A stretch of 64,000 nt of DNA, from NCBI RefSeq assembly GCF_018343815.1, contig NZ_CP060791.1, positions 1 through 64,000 of the forward strand. The letters are read 5' to 3'. Positions 45,670-56,849 of the stretch are shown one piece after another. The notes beneath the pieces are model-generated. The model was not told the DNA's origin and ran no database searches. It saw nothing but the letters and a program-made list of their open reading frames with translations. The stretch comes from Chlamydia crocodili (lineage in GTDB: Bacteria > Chlamydiota > Chlamydiia > Chlamydiales > Chlamydiaceae). A program made the position numbers and the translations under genes. Every line of letters starts with the position of its first letter. Position 1 is the first letter of the stretch.

Positions 45670-45696
45670 AATTATCTTTTAGTTAGGTTGTCTTCC

Positions 45697-46656
45697 ATGT
45701 TAGTTAAAATGCGTAAACTATCCGCATTTATTTTTTTGTTTTTCATAATAGCAAACGCATCCTATGCTGAAGCCGTTAAAATCCCTGGATTCCCAGAAAT
45801 CCCCGACACCCTACTTATTATCAATAAAACAAAGACTCCGAAAAATGAAATCTGTCGGGCGATCAACATACAAAGTGGTGAGCATAATCTTGTAGGAACG
45901 CTACACTTACCCACAACTCCAATGCCGAAAGGCGGTTATCCTATGGTTATCCTATTCCACGGGTTCCGAGGTAGCACAGTCGGAGGATTAACAGGATCTT
46001 ATAGAAAAATCGCTCGCTCCTTAGCTCAAGCAGGAATTGCTAGTGTACGCTTTGACATGGCTGGTTGTGGCAACAGCGAAGGTATTGCTACCGAAGTACC
46101 TATTAGAACCTACTTAAGAAATGGCGAAGATATTCTTTATACTTTTATACAGTATCCTGAAATCAATCCACATAGATTAGGTATTGCGGGTTTCTCCCTG
46201 GGTTGTCACACAGCATTTCATTTAGCAAGTTTTTATAACCCTAAACAGTTTCACATTCGCGCCATAAGTATTTGGGCACCAGTTGCAGACGGAGCTATTT
46301 TATTTAAAGAAATGTATGAAGCTGTAAAAAATAATACTAATATCGTGGGCAATCTTGGAAAAGATTTTGGATTTGGTCCAGCGCCTCTAGTGGTATGTGA
46401 AGAGGATGTGAAAGATTTTCTTTCCCTTCAAGACCATATTGTTTTAAATTCTCTACCTGTAAGAATACCTATTCTGCATTTACAGGGTCTTGAGGATAAT
46501 TTAGTTTCACTAACGCAGCGGGATCTATTTAAAAATACCGCTCCCGGGAATACAGAATTTAAAACTTATGAAAATACTGACCATAATTTGGGCTCATCTC
46601 CATATTTAGCAGTTATTATTAACGATATTGTCGAGTATTTTCAATCTACTTTATAA
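45697..46656 (+). CDS. Exported alpha/beta hydrolase (CT149-like)
   Basis: The predicted 319-residue precursor has a signal peptide (LSAFIFLFFIIANASYA) and a hydrolase domain with FHGFRGST, DMAGCGNSEG, nucleophile elbow AGFSLG and a catalytic His in ENTDHNLG. ATG 45697 is preferred over TTG 45688 because AGG lies nine bases upstream. It is a paralogue of the cytoplasmic hydrolase at 39004. C. trachomatis databases list the syntenic gene as an esterase/hydrolase. Probably acts on lipid or ester substrates outside the cytoplasm; substrate unknown. Confidence 0.82.
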   Translation: MLVKMRKLSAFIFLFFIIANASYAEAVKIPGFPEIPDTLLIINKTKTPKNEICRAINIQSGEHNLVGTLHLPTTPMPKGGYPMVILFHGFRGSTVGGLTGSYRKIARSLAQAGIASVRFDMAGCGNSEGIATEVPIRTYLRNGEDILYTFIQYPEINPHRLGIAGFSLGCHTAFHLASFYNPKQFHIRAISIWAPVADGAILFKEMYEAVKNNTNIVGNLGKDFGFGPAPLVVCEEDVKDFLSLQDHIVLNSLPVRIPILHLQGLEDNLVSLTQRDLFKNTAPGNTEFKTYENTDHNLGSSPYLAVIINDIVEYFQSTL

Positions 46657-46801
46657 ACATATATGATCTAGTGTGCATATCTAAAAATACTTCTCGGGAA
46701 GAAATAGGGTAACAAGCTTTTTCATATCATTACCTGCTTGATTCATCTGATCCTTTTCCCTATACTAGGTTTATTCGTGTCTTCTACTTATAGAGATCGA
46801 T

Positions 46802-48322
46802 ATGACAGATGTATTAGTCATAGGTGCAAACCCCACGGGTCTCATTTTAGCAAACATGCTGATTCAGCACGGCATTCTTGCAAAAGTTATAGACCATCGA
46901 GATTCCTCGGACGATCCCGATCTTATAGACTGTAGGGAATTGCCTATTGTTTTATCTTGTTCTTCTCTAGAACTCTTAGACAACGCAGGCCTATTAGATA
47001 ATTTCATAGAAAAGGGTTATAAACTCTTCGGCGCTCGTTATCATTGGAAGAAACGCACGGTCTTGTTTAAATTTAACCAAGCATCGGAATCGCGTTTTCC
47101 TTTTGCTTTATCGACCTCTTATCAAGAACTAACGAAGCACCTCATCCATAAGTTTGAAGCACAAGGTGGGATTATACATTGGGGTACACGCCCCGTTACT
47201 TTGGTAGACAATAGCATCTTCATTGAAAGCACTAAGACATCACAAAATTTCGAGAATCGAGAAATTTATAATCCTAAGTGGGTAATTGCTGCCGAAGCTG
47301 ATGCTGATCCTGATATTCGAGATCTTTTTAAAACCCAGCTAAAACTACGCAAACAAGCAAAAGAAGTTCTTTTTGTTCACTGTGATGAAGGTGAACCTTT
47401 TGAAGAAAGCCATATCCACCTTGTTCCCAGCTCAAAAAGTTTCTTGAATTTTGTCTTTTATAATCATGAGAAGGGATCCAAGCAACTTTGCTTAACAAAT
47501 ACTTCCTATCCCCTCTCAGTTAAACACAAACAAAAGCTTCTCTATAACTATAATCTTGCTGTTGCGGATGAATATTATCATATAAAATCTGTTTTCCATC
47601 AGTATCCTACGGACTACAGCAATTTCCTATTTGTTGGGAACCTGGCTAATAACTTGAATTTCTCTTATCTTACGGGAATAAATTCGAATATCCATGCTGC
47701 CTTTAACTTAACGTGGAAGCTTATTCCTGTTGTAAAAAAGGCTGCCTCAAAATACCTGATAACAGCTAAAGAAAATGAAAGTGGGAACATTCTTCCCCAT
47801 CTTAGTGAGAAAAGACAAAGACGCGCTAAAAATCTATTGTTTTCCAATCTTTATGCACCAGCCCTTATGTATTATTTCTTAAAGGGCTGCCGCCAATTAG
47901 ATGTTTCTGGAGGAGAGTATTACTACCCTCCGCACAAGGCATTGAAATATCAAAATAGCGATATTATTAAAATGTCTTCTCAAGATAAAGAAGTTCTTGG
48001 GCCCGGACCTGGAATGCGTGCTATTAACGCTCAGCTTGAAAACGGGGGTTATTTATTAGATGGTTTGAAGAGCACCAAGCATCTTCTGATCTTCTTTAAA
48101 GAACGTAATGACCTAGAACAGGCCCTCAAAGAAGAGTATGGGGAATGGTTAGAGGTAATTGTTACCAAAGATCAAAAGATTTTGAATCTCTATCATGCAA
48201 ATCCGGATTCGTTATTTATCATCCGTCCCGATTGCTATATCGGTTATAGGACACATAAGTTCAAATTACACGAGCTTATTTCCTATTTATTGCGGATATT
48301 TGCTGCTGAGAAAATAGATTAA
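46802..48322 (+). CDS. FAD-dependent monooxygenase-like protein (CT148/MhpA-like), degenerate FAD site
   Basis: The 506-residue protein follows the aromatic hydroxylase plan. An N-terminal dinucleotide fold begins VLVIGANPTGLILANML (GANPTG for GxGxxG). The centre has VIAAEADADPDIRD where family members have GADG.xSxVR, and FVGNLANNLNFSYLTGIN corresponds to the GD motif (GDAAH...GGQGxN). The ribityl-binding Asp of that motif is Asn and the Gly-rich loop is lost. The C-terminal 150 residues resemble the thioredoxin-like tail of phenol hydroxylases. FAD binding and activity are therefore doubtful. Confidence 0.75.
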   Translation: MTDVLVIGANPTGLILANMLIQHGILAKVIDHRDSSDDPDLIDCRELPIVLSCSSLELLDNAGLLDNFIEKGYKLFGARYHWKKRTVLFKFNQASESRFPFALSTSYQELTKHLIHKFEAQGGIIHWGTRPVTLVDNSIFIESTKTSQNFENREIYNPKWVIAAEADADPDIRDLFKTQLKLRKQAKEVLFVHCDEGEPFEESHIHLVPSSKSFLNFVFYNHEKGSKQLCLTNTSYPLSVKHKQKLLYNYNLAVADEYYHIKSVFHQYPTDYSNFLFVGNLANNLNFSYLTGINSNIHAAFNLTWKLIPVVKKAASKYLITAKENESGNILPHLSEKRQRRAKNLLFSNLYAPALMYYFLKGCRQLDVSGGEYYYPPHKALKYQNSDIIKMSSQDKEVLGPGPGMRAINAQLENGGYLLDGLKSTKHLLIFFKERNDLEQALKEEYGEWLEVIVTKDQKILNLYHANPDSLFIIRPDCYIGYRTHKFKLHELISYLLRIFAAEKID

Positions 48323-48328
48323 GAGAAT

Positions 48329-48364
48329 ACTGTATCTGAAAATTTCTGGCTTTCCAGATACAGT
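48329..48364. terminator. Hairpin between convergent genes
   Basis: ACTGTATCTG (48329-48338) pairs perfectly over ten bases with CAGATACAGT (48355-48364) around a 16-base loop. It lies between the stop codons of the monooxygenase-like gene (+) and the giant Inc gene (-) and may serve both, although no long T-run follows. Confidence 0.5.
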
Positions 48365-48382
48365 AAACTCCCTTTTCTTTAC

Positions 48383-51300
48383 CTAATTATCAATCTCATC
48401 TGAGAATAATCTATCTCGAAGTGAGACTTTCTCTTGAATTAGTTGTTGTTTTCTTTTCTGCAAATCTTGAAGTATCTGCGATAAATTTCGTAGTTCATCC
48501 TCCCAGTCTGCACGACTTTGGACGAACATCTTATCCTTCTCTTCAACTACACTGGAAACTTTGATAAGCTGTTTCTGTATTTCCTTGACATTCTGTATCT
48601 TTTGCGTAGTCAATAAAGCTTGAACTTTGAAATTCTTTATTATACGCATTAAAATGTGCTTAGGAAGCTTCACTAGTTCCCCATACAGATCGCGCAGCTT
48701 CTCTTGACTATCGGAAGAACTAGAGCTATCATAAGCTCGAATACCCTCTAATACACTAGAAATCAGACTTTTATTTTCTGTCTTTTCGACTTTCTTATTT
48801 ATCCAATTATCGATTCGTTTAAGCGCTAAAGAGCATAAATCATGGCGACCGACAGTGATATTGATTCCAACGATCTCCTGAAGAGATTGTTTCTCTCTCA
48901 TCATTTGCGCACTTTTAATAAAGTTCTCATCTCCTAATAATGTTCCGTAAGCTAATGGAGATAATTGCCTTTCTAGATCTAGGTAGGAAGAAAGAAGTCT
49001 TTTGGCCTTTTTATACTCTTCAGAAGAAATCTCATCTCCTGAATCCATCTTCATTTTGAGAAGTCGAAGCTCTCCTAAAGCATCTTGAGCCATAGAACTT
49101 CCTTTCCCGTAGATAGTAGAGGAAGAAAACTCTAAGAACGGAGAGATATAACTCACACCTAAGAAATCCAAAGCTCTCTTACGCACTTCGAGCTCTTGCT
49201 CACCAACTACAGATCTTTGAGACATAAAACGTGGTCGTTGCGATCCTACATTTTCACCGGGTAGAGAAGCTGCCCTAGCAAGCTGAAAGCGAGAAAGCTG
49301 ATCTCTACGTGTTTGGTCTAACCTTACGTCATTATTTCCTAAACATGCAGACACTTCTAACGCATCTTGGAGATCTTGCAGATTTCCTCTATCAGCAGCT
49401 TCTTGAACCAAATTGTCAAAGAGCTTCTTGGCCTCTCGCACATCATTAGCGCTGGTATTCGAATTATGGATTTTAAACATTAACTGAGTGAGAACATCAA
49501 GCTTACTATTAATTTCCTGAGGATTCGTTTGTGCAGCAGGCACTTGGGATAGTGCTTGAGTAAACATATCTACTATTCCCTGGCTCTCAACAAGATTTTT
49601 CTCCAAAACAGGAAATTGTGCTTTAGCCTCCTCAAATTGCTTTTGCAACTGATTACGATAAGCAGATTGCTGCTCATAACGTGTCATCTCAACATTGTAA
49701 CGGAGACGATAATCTACTATCTTATTCTCTTCTTCCTCTATGCGGGAAATATCCACTGTAATCTGATCTAAACGATGCTGACGTGCAGCTATACTAGCTT
49801 CTCTAGTAGAATCTGAGGATTTTGCAACCACTCTATTTATTACAGAATCTTGTTCTTGTTGGGAGGAAGCGTCAGATTGTGCTTCTTGAGGAACTTCTGT
49901 GGCAGACTTTTTACGATGTATAATACTTTGAAGATCAGTAGTTCCAAAACGTTTTTTAATGCTTTTATCTAAAGATTTCGAAGAATTTTTAAGTTCTTTG
50001 ATCGATTTTTTGAAATCGTCCTTCTTATCAATAGGAGAACCGTCTAGATCCTTAATAATCCCTCTAGCCCAAGCCTGCTCATAACCTTCCAACTGTAAAA
50101 TATCTTGAATTTGAGAAAGACGCTGAACATCTGGATTATCAAATTCTGAAGTAAGAATTTTTGTCGAGGGAAGCATATCTTTTGCCAATGATGTCGCACG
50201 CACATCAAAAGTCTTTTTCTCGATCATATGATTAAAGAACATTGGAATGATCTGCAAAACAAGAGCAACGGCACTAATACCTACGGGCAACCATACCATC
50301 TGGAGTGATAGTAGGGATAAACTGACAATAAGAAGAATCAAACCCGAAACGAACATGACAATAGACTGTCCCATGTTCCATTTACTGGCGATTTTTTGTA
50401 CCTGCTTTAAGAAACTATCTAAATCTTTATTACGTGTTTCCCAGAAACTCTTCCCGACTTTCTGAGCATCTCTAACCGTCTGCATAGTACTTTCTGCAGC
50501 TTCTCTTTGCTCCATAGCTGATGCGCTAGCAATACCCTCACTACGTGCTGATAATAATTTTTCTAAATCTCCTAATTTAGTAGATTTAGGACTATGCATC
50601 ACTGAAAATAGATGGTTAGAGGCACGAATTACCTCTTCAACAGCAATGTTATCAGGATCATTTAAAGACTGCTCTAAATCCCCCATACCTCCAAGAAGAG
50701 CCTGTATCTGATTAATACCATCATCAAGCAACGTAGTGATACTTTCCTGGGATCCTGGATACTGTCCTTTAATCGCGGCTGTGAGCTCTGCAGCTTTTTT
50801 CTTAGAGGCAGCTTTTAAAGAAGACTCTTTGCTAGTAATTGCCTGTAATAGCATGGAGTTCCCTGAAGTACCTTCAGTTTGAATTCTTTGTCCTACGGCT
50901 TGAATATCAGGAATTATGCTGTCTAATTCGTTAATTAGGGTTTTAAACTCTTCGGACCACGCGGTGATCTCTTCTTTAGTAGGAAGATTTTGAGAACCTC
51001 CAAGAGCACCATAGGTAGTATCTAAAAAGTTACGACAACCATCTATGAAACCTCTAACATCAGAGGCCCGATGATGTGTTTTCCACAATTTATCAATTTC
51101 AGACTCTATCGTAGAATAACTTTCAGAAAAGTCATTCATTAAGACTCGGGTCATCTTATAACTTTTAAAGTTATTATACTTCTCGCTCCACTGTTCGACC
51201 TTCTGTCGTGCTTTTTCTAAATCTTGTTTAATCCTATGCTTTTCTTTAAGAATCTCTTCTATAGATTTCGTAGATACAGCTCCCCAGCTATCTCTATTTA

Positions 51301-52834
51301 CTAAGTTTAATAGCTGATCTATAGAACTTAAAATCCTAATGCGTTGATTATCGGGGTGCCTTTGGATAGCCTTCTCCATATCCATGCGGACAAACTTTCC
51401 AAGCTGTATACATTTATAGATCTTATCAAATAGAGGACTCAAATTCCCTAAGCTTGCAAGATATCCGATAAACTCTCTTTCTACTTTATTCAACAAATCT
51501 GAAGGATTCGCGTGCTTATTCCCTAAGGATTTACACATCTTCTTGAACTCTGTTTCTATAGATGCTTCAAGATCTACTTTCATTCTATTTACATTTGCCA
51601 AATTCTCAGATTGATGTTCTGTGATAATAGCCTCAAGCTGAATAAGGATATTTCTCACCATAGCCTGGCGAGGTTTATCTATTCCCTCATGAATATTAAG
51701 CTTATTTGCACCTGCTATAATTTTCTTATGTAGATCGGGATCTGCAGGGTTTCCAGCTAAGGTACAAACATCCGTTTTCCAATTTTCAAAATGCACTACC
51801 CAATCTGCAAGGTGCACTTTATTGACATGGTTTTGTAGCTTTGAGAACATATCTAAGGTAACATCAATAGTTTGTCGTTCCTGAGATAAATATAACCGTG
51901 TTGCGGGAGAGACATCATATAACCAAGAGGAAAGCGTCTTACTATGTAAATACGTACGCTCATATTGATCGATAGATTGGCGGATCTCTAAACCAACTCT
52001 ATTCCCGAATCCACAGATGCTCATTAAAGATTTAGCAAGATCTATGAAATCCATTCCCGGAAGTAATGAGGGTAAATCCACCCCAGTCTCTTGCAGAGCA
52101 GAGTTAGAAAGACCTCGCAAAGCTGCATAAGCAGAATTATTTTTTAATAATTCTACTTTAGCATTCAATACATCGGTAAGACGTTTTTGCCACGCCGCAT
52201 CATTGACATTATCCACGCCTAAAAGTGCTTCACACTGATAACGTGAGTTTATTTCCCCTGATAAACCTATATTCTGATCTAAAGAGGCTCCCCCATCAAA
52301 CGAATTTTGATGCATATCTGGACGCAATTGAGCGAGTAGCTTTTCTTTTAACGATCCCCCTTTAGGAAGCTCAACATGATACTTAGATAAAGTAGAGCTT
52401 TTGAGATCCGGATGTTTGCTAAATAAATGTCTACGATAGACTTGTAGAGAACGATATTTTAACCTTATTTCCTCACAACGAGATCTTAGCTTATTGGTGA
52501 CAGCTGCGCTAACTAAGGACACCCCTAAAGTAATCACAATAGGAATCCACATAGATACATTGAAAACCATAGCTACTGGAATGACAAAGAGAATCGCCAT
52601 CCCAATCACTGTCAAAATAACAAGAGCAATCTTATATAAACGCATCTTCTTCAGATCCGTCTGATCCATAGAAGAGATCTCTCCCTCTACAGTATCTAAA
52701 AGAGCTTGTTGAGTGGTTAGAGAAGCACGAAGCCCCGTAGCCTCTGGGCTCAATGGAGACGGTGGCGGTGGAGGGGAAGAAGACAGCTCCTGAGGGGTTT
52801 GATTAGTATCTCCATTGGCTAGGAAAATAGACAC
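48383..52834 (-). CDS. Giant Inc/coiled-coil protein (CT147-like)
   Basis: The 1483-residue protein starts with a Ser/Pro-rich tip including five consecutive Pro (21-25), then a two-lobed membrane domain (about 67-90 and 95-113) of the Inc type. Hundreds of residues of helical, coiled-coil-rich sequence follow, then a second two-lobed membrane domain at about 819-870 (IVMFVSGLILLIVSLSLLSL ... GISAVALVLQIIPMFF), and another long coiled-coil tail. The C. trachomatis counterpart CT147 is described as an inclusion membrane protein with EEA1-like coiled coils. With two membrane hairpins both long arms would lie on the same (host) side, which suits tethering. No enzyme motif seen. Confidence 0.82.
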   Translation of the reverse strand: MSIFLANGDTNQTPQELSSSPPPPPSPLSPEATGLRASLTTQQALLDTVEGEISSMDQTDLKKMRLYKIALVILTVIGMAILFVIPVAMVFNVSMWIPIVITLGVSLVSAAVTNKLRSRCEEIRLKYRSLQVYRRHLFSKHPDLKSSTLSKYHVELPKGGSLKEKLLAQLRPDMHQNSFDGGASLDQNIGLSGEINSRYQCEALLGVDNVNDAAWQKRLTDVLNAKVELLKNNSAYAALRGLSNSALQETGVDLPSLLPGMDFIDLAKSLMSICGFGNRVGLEIRQSIDQYERTYLHSKTLSSWLYDVSPATRLYLSQERQTIDVTLDMFSKLQNHVNKVHLADWVVHFENWKTDVCTLAGNPADPDLHKKIIAGANKLNIHEGIDKPRQAMVRNILIQLEAIITEHQSENLANVNRMKVDLEASIETEFKKMCKSLGNKHANPSDLLNKVEREFIGYLASLGNLSPLFDKIYKCIQLGKFVRMDMEKAIQRHPDNQRIRILSSIDQLLNLVNRDSWGAVSTKSIEEILKEKHRIKQDLEKARQKVEQWSEKYNNFKSYKMTRVLMNDFSESYSTIESEIDKLWKTHHRASDVRGFIDGCRNFLDTTYGALGGSQNLPTKEEITAWSEEFKTLINELDSIIPDIQAVGQRIQTEGTSGNSMLLQAITSKESSLKAASKKKAAELTAAIKGQYPGSQESITTLLDDGINQIQALLGGMGDLEQSLNDPDNIAVEEVIRASNHLFSVMHSPKSTKLGDLEKLLSARSEGIASASAMEQREAAESTMQTVRDAQKVGKSFWETRNKDLDSFLKQVQKIASKWNMGQSIVMFVSGLILLIVSLSLLSLQMVWLPVGISAVALVLQIIPMFFNHMIEKKTFDVRATSLAKDMLPSTKILTSEFDNPDVQRLSQIQDILQLEGYEQAWARGIIKDLDGSPIDKKDDFKKSIKELKNSSKSLDKSIKKRFGTTDLQSIIHRKKSATEVPQEAQSDASSQQEQDSVINRVVAKSSDSTREASIAARQHRLDQITVDISRIEEEENKIVDYRLRYNVEMTRYEQQSAYRNQLQKQFEEAKAQFPVLEKNLVESQGIVDMFTQALSQVPAAQTNPQEINSKLDVLTQLMFKIHNSNTSANDVREAKKLFDNLVQEAADRGNLQDLQDALEVSACLGNNDVRLDQTRRDQLSRFQLARAASLPGENVGSQRPRFMSQRSVVGEQELEVRKRALDFLGVSYISPFLEFSSSTIYGKGSSMAQDALGELRLLKMKMDSGDEISSEEYKKAKRLLSSYLDLERQLSPLAYGTLLGDENFIKSAQMMREKQSLQEIVGINITVGRHDLCSLALKRIDNWINKKVEKTENKSLISSVLEGIRAYDSSSSSDSQEKLRDLYGELVKLPKHILMRIIKNFKVQALLTTQKIQNVKEIQKQLIKVSSVVEEKDKMFVQSRADWEDELRNLSQILQDLQKRKQQLIQEKVSLRDRLFSDEIDN

Positions 52835-52996
52835 AGGCTACCTCGAGACATAATAATATTAGAAATATATTTAATTTTTAGATAAACATTATAACCTTAT
52901 AAGAATTTATATTAAATCATATAAGAGTAAAACCGAGATGTTATTTTACTTAATAATGAAAGTTAAGAACTTAACAAAAAGATAAAAAGTGTGATT

Positions 52997-55024
52997 CTAG
53001 ATAGGATAAAGGATTTTTAACAAATCATTTTCGGTTAAAATAGGGATCTCTAATTCCTGAGCTTTTTTCAATTTAGACCCGGGGTCGTCCCCGACAACAA
53101 GGTAATTAGTGCTTTTAGAAACCGAAGAACCTACCTTACCTCCACATCTGCGAATAGAGGCCTCGGCTTCAGGTCTTGTCATTTTTTCAAGAGTGCCTGT
53201 AATAACAAAGGTCTTTCCTAAACACGATGTACTCTCCTTATGATACGGCAAGATATTTACCCCTAAAGAGAGCATTCTTTGAATCTCCTTAATATTGTCT
53301 TGTTGACTAAAGTAGGCAACTATGGACTCAGCAACCTTATCCCCGATCCCTTCGATAGCCTTTAGCTTATCTAAAGAAGCACTCATTACAGCTTCTAAAG
53401 TAAGGAAAGACTGAGCAAGAGCAGTGGCTCCTCCAATGCCAACATAAGGAATTCCTAAAGCTGTAATAAAGCGATCTAGAGGAACCTTCTTAGCCTTCTC
53501 TATGCTTTTAAGAACATTTTTCACGGATTTATCTTTGAACCCCGGTACTTGAAGGAGATCTTCTTCGGTAATTTGGAAAATATCACAACATCTATGAATT
53601 ATTCCGAGGTCAAAAAGCTTTGTGATTACTTTTTCCCCAAGATGGTCAATATCTAGGGCCCCTCTTCCAACAAAAAAACGAATTTTCTCTATAGCTCCCG
53701 CAGAACACGAAGGATTAGCACACCGGACAGAAACCTTGTCAGATTCACGGGTTACTTTTCCATGACATACTGGGCAGTATTCCGGCATCATCCAAGGTTG
53801 TGTACCCTCAGGACGTTTTTCTAAGCATACACCAACTACTTTAGGGATGATTTCTCCACCTTTTTCTACATATACAGTATCACCTATTCGGATATCTTTT
53901 CGTTCGATTTCTTCTTCATTATATAAAGAAGCTCGTGAAACCCTTGATCCTGATAAAAACACCGGCTGCAGCTTAGCCACAGGAGTTAAAACTCCTGTCC
54001 TACCTACCTGAATTAAGATATCTTCTAAAATAGTCTCGCCTTGCTCTGGAGCATACTTGTAAGCCAATGCCCAGCGATAATGCTTTGCTGTCATTCCTAA
54101 AGCTTTCTGAGCTTCGATATCATCTACTTTAATCACAACACCATCGATTTCCATAGGAAGTTGATCACGAAAAACTTCCACTTCATCAAGAGTTTTCACT
54201 ACTTCATCTATAGTTTTACACTGTCGTGGCTGTCCAAACACAGGAAAACCCCACGCCTCACATAGCATAAGATTATCATAATGCGATTCTGTATTCTCAT
54301 CGCATAAGGATCCATAAACAGAGATCTCCAGATTTCTTTGTGCTGCTTCTTTAGCAGATAAAAGCTTTAGCGTGCCTCCCGCAGCATTTCTGGGATTAGC
54401 AAACTCCGGTTTTTCAGCATGTCTTTGTGCAGCATTTATCTGCTCAAAAATTTCTCGTGTGAAGAATACCTCACCACGAACTTCAAGAAATTCTGGAGCA
54501 TCTTTTGGCAAACGGAGGGGAAGAGAACGTATCGTACGAATATTTGTCGTAATGTCTTCTCCCTTACGACCATTTCCACGACTTAAAGCTTGAACAAGAA
54601 TTCCTCGCTCATAACGGATAGCTACAGCAATACCATCAATTTTCAACTCAAGAGTGTATACGGGAGTATACCCTAGGGCTTTCTCCACACGAGAAAAGAA
54701 ATCATTAAGTTCCTCCAGAGTATAGGCATTCGCAATAGAAAGCATGGGATGGAAATGTGCAACGACAGGGAAATTTCCTGAGGTTCGATCTCCAAGGCGC
54801 ATAGATGGAGACCATAACACCTTCCACTCGGGATGCTGAGCTTCTATAGCAAGAAGCTTCTGCATTTTCATATCATAATCATAATCTGAGATTATGGGAT
54901 TATGAAGAACATAATAGCGATAATCATCTTCTTCGATATCTTTACACAGAGATAAGTACTGTTCTCTGGAATACGGACTTTGCATGCAGTGTTTACTTAA
55001 CTCCTTTTGCGCAGCGGAAACCAT
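52997..55024 (-). CDS. ligA: NAD-dependent DNA ligase
   Basis: Seals nicks using NAD. The 675-residue protein has domain Ia with the YDYDMKM motif (near 48-54), the adenylation domain with nucleophile Lys128 in LELKIDG, an OB domain, the Cys4 zinc finger (CPVCHGK ... CANPSC), helix-hairpin-helix repeats and a C-terminal BRCT domain (about 595-675). Start 55024 overlaps pkn1 by 32 bases and lacks a Shine-Dalgarno; ATG 54985 just past the pkn1 stop is an alternative with AAGGAG rather far (15 bases) upstream. Confidence 0.96.
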   Translation of the reverse strand: MVSAAQKELSKHCMQSPYSREQYLSLCKDIEEDDYRYYVLHNPIISDYDYDMKMQKLLAIEAQHPEWKVLWSPSMRLGDRTSGNFPVVAHFHPMLSIANAYTLEELNDFFSRVEKALGYTPVYTLELKIDGIAVAIRYERGILVQALSRGNGRKGEDITTNIRTIRSLPLRLPKDAPEFLEVRGEVFFTREIFEQINAAQRHAEKPEFANPRNAAGGTLKLLSAKEAAQRNLEISVYGSLCDENTESHYDNLMLCEAWGFPVFGQPRQCKTIDEVVKTLDEVEVFRDQLPMEIDGVVIKVDDIEAQKALGMTAKHYRWALAYKYAPEQGETILEDILIQVGRTGVLTPVAKLQPVFLSGSRVSRASLYNEEEIERKDIRIGDTVYVEKGGEIIPKVVGVCLEKRPEGTQPWMMPEYCPVCHGKVTRESDKVSVRCANPSCSAGAIEKIRFFVGRGALDIDHLGEKVITKLFDLGIIHRCCDIFQITEEDLLQVPGFKDKSVKNVLKSIEKAKKVPLDRFITALGIPYVGIGGATALAQSFLTLEAVMSASLDKLKAIEGIGDKVAESIVAYFSQQDNIKEIQRMLSLGVNILPYHKESTSCLGKTFVITGTLEKMTRPEAEASIRRCGGKVGSSVSKSTNYLVVGDDPGSKLKKAQELEIPILTENDLLKILYPI

Positions 55025-56849
55025 AAGTACTATTTACCGCACCAGGATTATTGCGATGACGATGAGCACAACGAAGATCATCTTTTAAACTCTTCCAACA
55101 TCCCCCTCTCAATACGCGATAAACACCTTGGGCAGGGCCTTGAGGGACATGCGATTCTTGAGCAGAGATTTCATAGAAATCATAGCCATACCAATCTTCA
55201 CACCACTCATATACATTTCCTGCCATATCGTACAATCCATAAGGATTTGCAGGATAACTCATCACTGCCGTTGTGTCCGAGCTAAAGAAATTTGCCTGAC
55301 TTTTATCTATTTCTTCGCCACAAGGATAACGCAGCTGAGTCACACCTCCACAAGCAGCGATTTCCCATTCAGCCTCGGTAGGAAGTCGTTTTCCCACCCA
55401 AGCGGCATAACCTGAAGCACCATACCATGTAACACCAACGACAGGATGTTTGGCATAACCAGGTTCTATAACAAGCTTGCCAGAACGACGTTGTATTCGC
55501 GAATCCTTAAGACGAATAAGCTCGTTATAATACTTATCTTGTTCGCTCCCTGAACATTCTAGGTAACGGACAAACTGCTCATTCGTGACTGGATGGATAT
55601 CTAAGAAAAAGCTCTGTAGGAAAATCTCATGTACAGGATGTTCATCGCGTTGTCCTTCACGACTTCCCCGTGTAAATTCTCCACCTTCAATAAATACCAT
55701 TTCTGTAAATAAAGGCTGAGGCTTTACTTCCTCTTTGTCTTCTTCTACATAACGACTAACAACCGGTTCCCGTATTAATAATGATTGTAAAGCATTAGAA
55801 TAACTTTCATCTTCCCTAATAATCTCTTCTGTAGAATCTACAGAGGTATTCATAGCTTCATCTATAGATTTTGCTTCTACAAGGACAAATTCCAAATGAT
55901 CAGAAACTTCTTCAATTATCTGATTCTCACCTTCCTTCAAAATATTTTCTACACTCGGAACTTGAGGCTCTTCTTTTATCTCTCTTAAATCTTCTTCTCT
56001 ACATTGCGTCTTGGCATTAAAGAATTGCTCTCCCAACGTCTTTTTTATAAGCAAAGGAGCCAATTTCTTGGGTCTTTTTTCTATCGTATAACTTAAACAA
56101 GATTGAATTAATCGATCCCAATCATAAATATACTCAGGAAAAACTTCGGAAGACAAAGGAAATATCCCCTGGGGAAGCTGTCGGAACAAAAGAAAATATA
56201 TAATCACTCCAAATGCATAAACATCTTCAGCAACGGTGCCTGAAGTGTTTTCTGGAGCTTGAAATAGAAGTATTTGCTTTAACTTATCAAAAGAAGATCT
56301 CTCAGAAGAAATTGTTAAAAGATGCCGAGTATATTGATCCTCAAGCAAAAACGAAAACCCCAATTCTGGCAGAAATATCTTTGGTGATTGTCCAGAAAGA
56401 TCTATATGTACAGAATCTAAACTTAAACCACCGTGAATTAATCCATTCGAGTGAGCATAGTCTAAAACTTCAGAAAGCTGACTGGCAAGATCCCAAATTT
56501 CCAATTCTGATAATCCTTGAGGACAACTAGCAAGATATTGCCCCAAAGAGAGCGTAGGAACCTCTTTTTCTTCAGTTACTAAAAAATACTGACCATCTGA
56601 TTGCGAAACATTCTCTATAGAGATAATCCCAGGATGTCTTATTGTTGCCAATTTAATAATAGCTTCATGAAAAGCATTCATAAATACTTCGGATGAGGAA
56701 AGCTCAGGATGAAGCAACTTTAGAATGTACCGTTTTTTTATAAAACGATGCTCGGCAAGAATATCTTGGCACCACAAGCCCTTTCGCAAATAACAGAGAA
56801 TCTTATAGTCACCTAAAAACTCAATTCCTACATCTTGCTCGCCTTCCAT
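54993..56849 (-). CDS. pkn1: Pkn1: kinase-like domain fused to a formylglycine-generating-enzyme-like domain
   Basis: The 618-residue protein has an N-terminal Ser/Thr kinase-like domain (about 10-280). Lys44 (YILKLL) and a helix-C Glu can be placed. The catalytic loop reads HGGLSLDS (139-146) instead of HRDLKPxN, the DFG motif is ELG (162-164), and no Gly-rich loop is evident, so it looks catalytically impaired. An acidic linker leads to a C-terminal FGE-sulfatase domain (about 377-618) with [36 protein letters not shown] and [10 protein letters not shown]...RCAHRHR. C. trachomatis Pkn1 has been reported to phosphorylate; the motifs here make that doubtful for this protein. Confidence 0.88.
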   Translation of the reverse strand: MEGEQDVGIEFLGDYKILCYLRKGLWCQDILAEHRFIKKRYILKLLHPELSSSEVFMNAFHEAIIKLATIRHPGIISIENVSQSDGQYFLVTEEKEVPTLSLGQYLASCPQGLSELEIWDLASQLSEVLDYAHSNGLIHGGLSLDSVHIDLSGQSPKIFLPELGFSFLLEDQYTRHLLTISSERSSFDKLKQILLFQAPENTSGTVAEDVYAFGVIIYFLLFRQLPQGIFPLSSEVFPEYIYDWDRLIQSCLSYTIEKRPKKLAPLLIKKTLGEQFFNAKTQCREEDLREIKEEPQVPSVENILKEGENQIIEEVSDHLEFVLVEAKSIDEAMNTSVDSTEEIIREDESYSNALQSLLIREPVVSRYVEEDKEEVKPQPLFTEMVFIEGGEFTRGSREGQRDEHPVHEIFLQSFFLDIHPVTNEQFVRYLECSGSEQDKYYNELIRLKDSRIQRRSGKLVIEPGYAKHPVVGVTWYGASGYAAWVGKRLPTEAEWEIAACGGVTQLRYPCGEEIDKSQANFFSSDTTAVMSYPANPYGLYDMAGNVYEWCEDWYGYDFYEISAQESHVPQGPAQGVYRVLRGGCWKSLKDDLRCAHRHRNNPGAVNSTYGFRCAKGVK

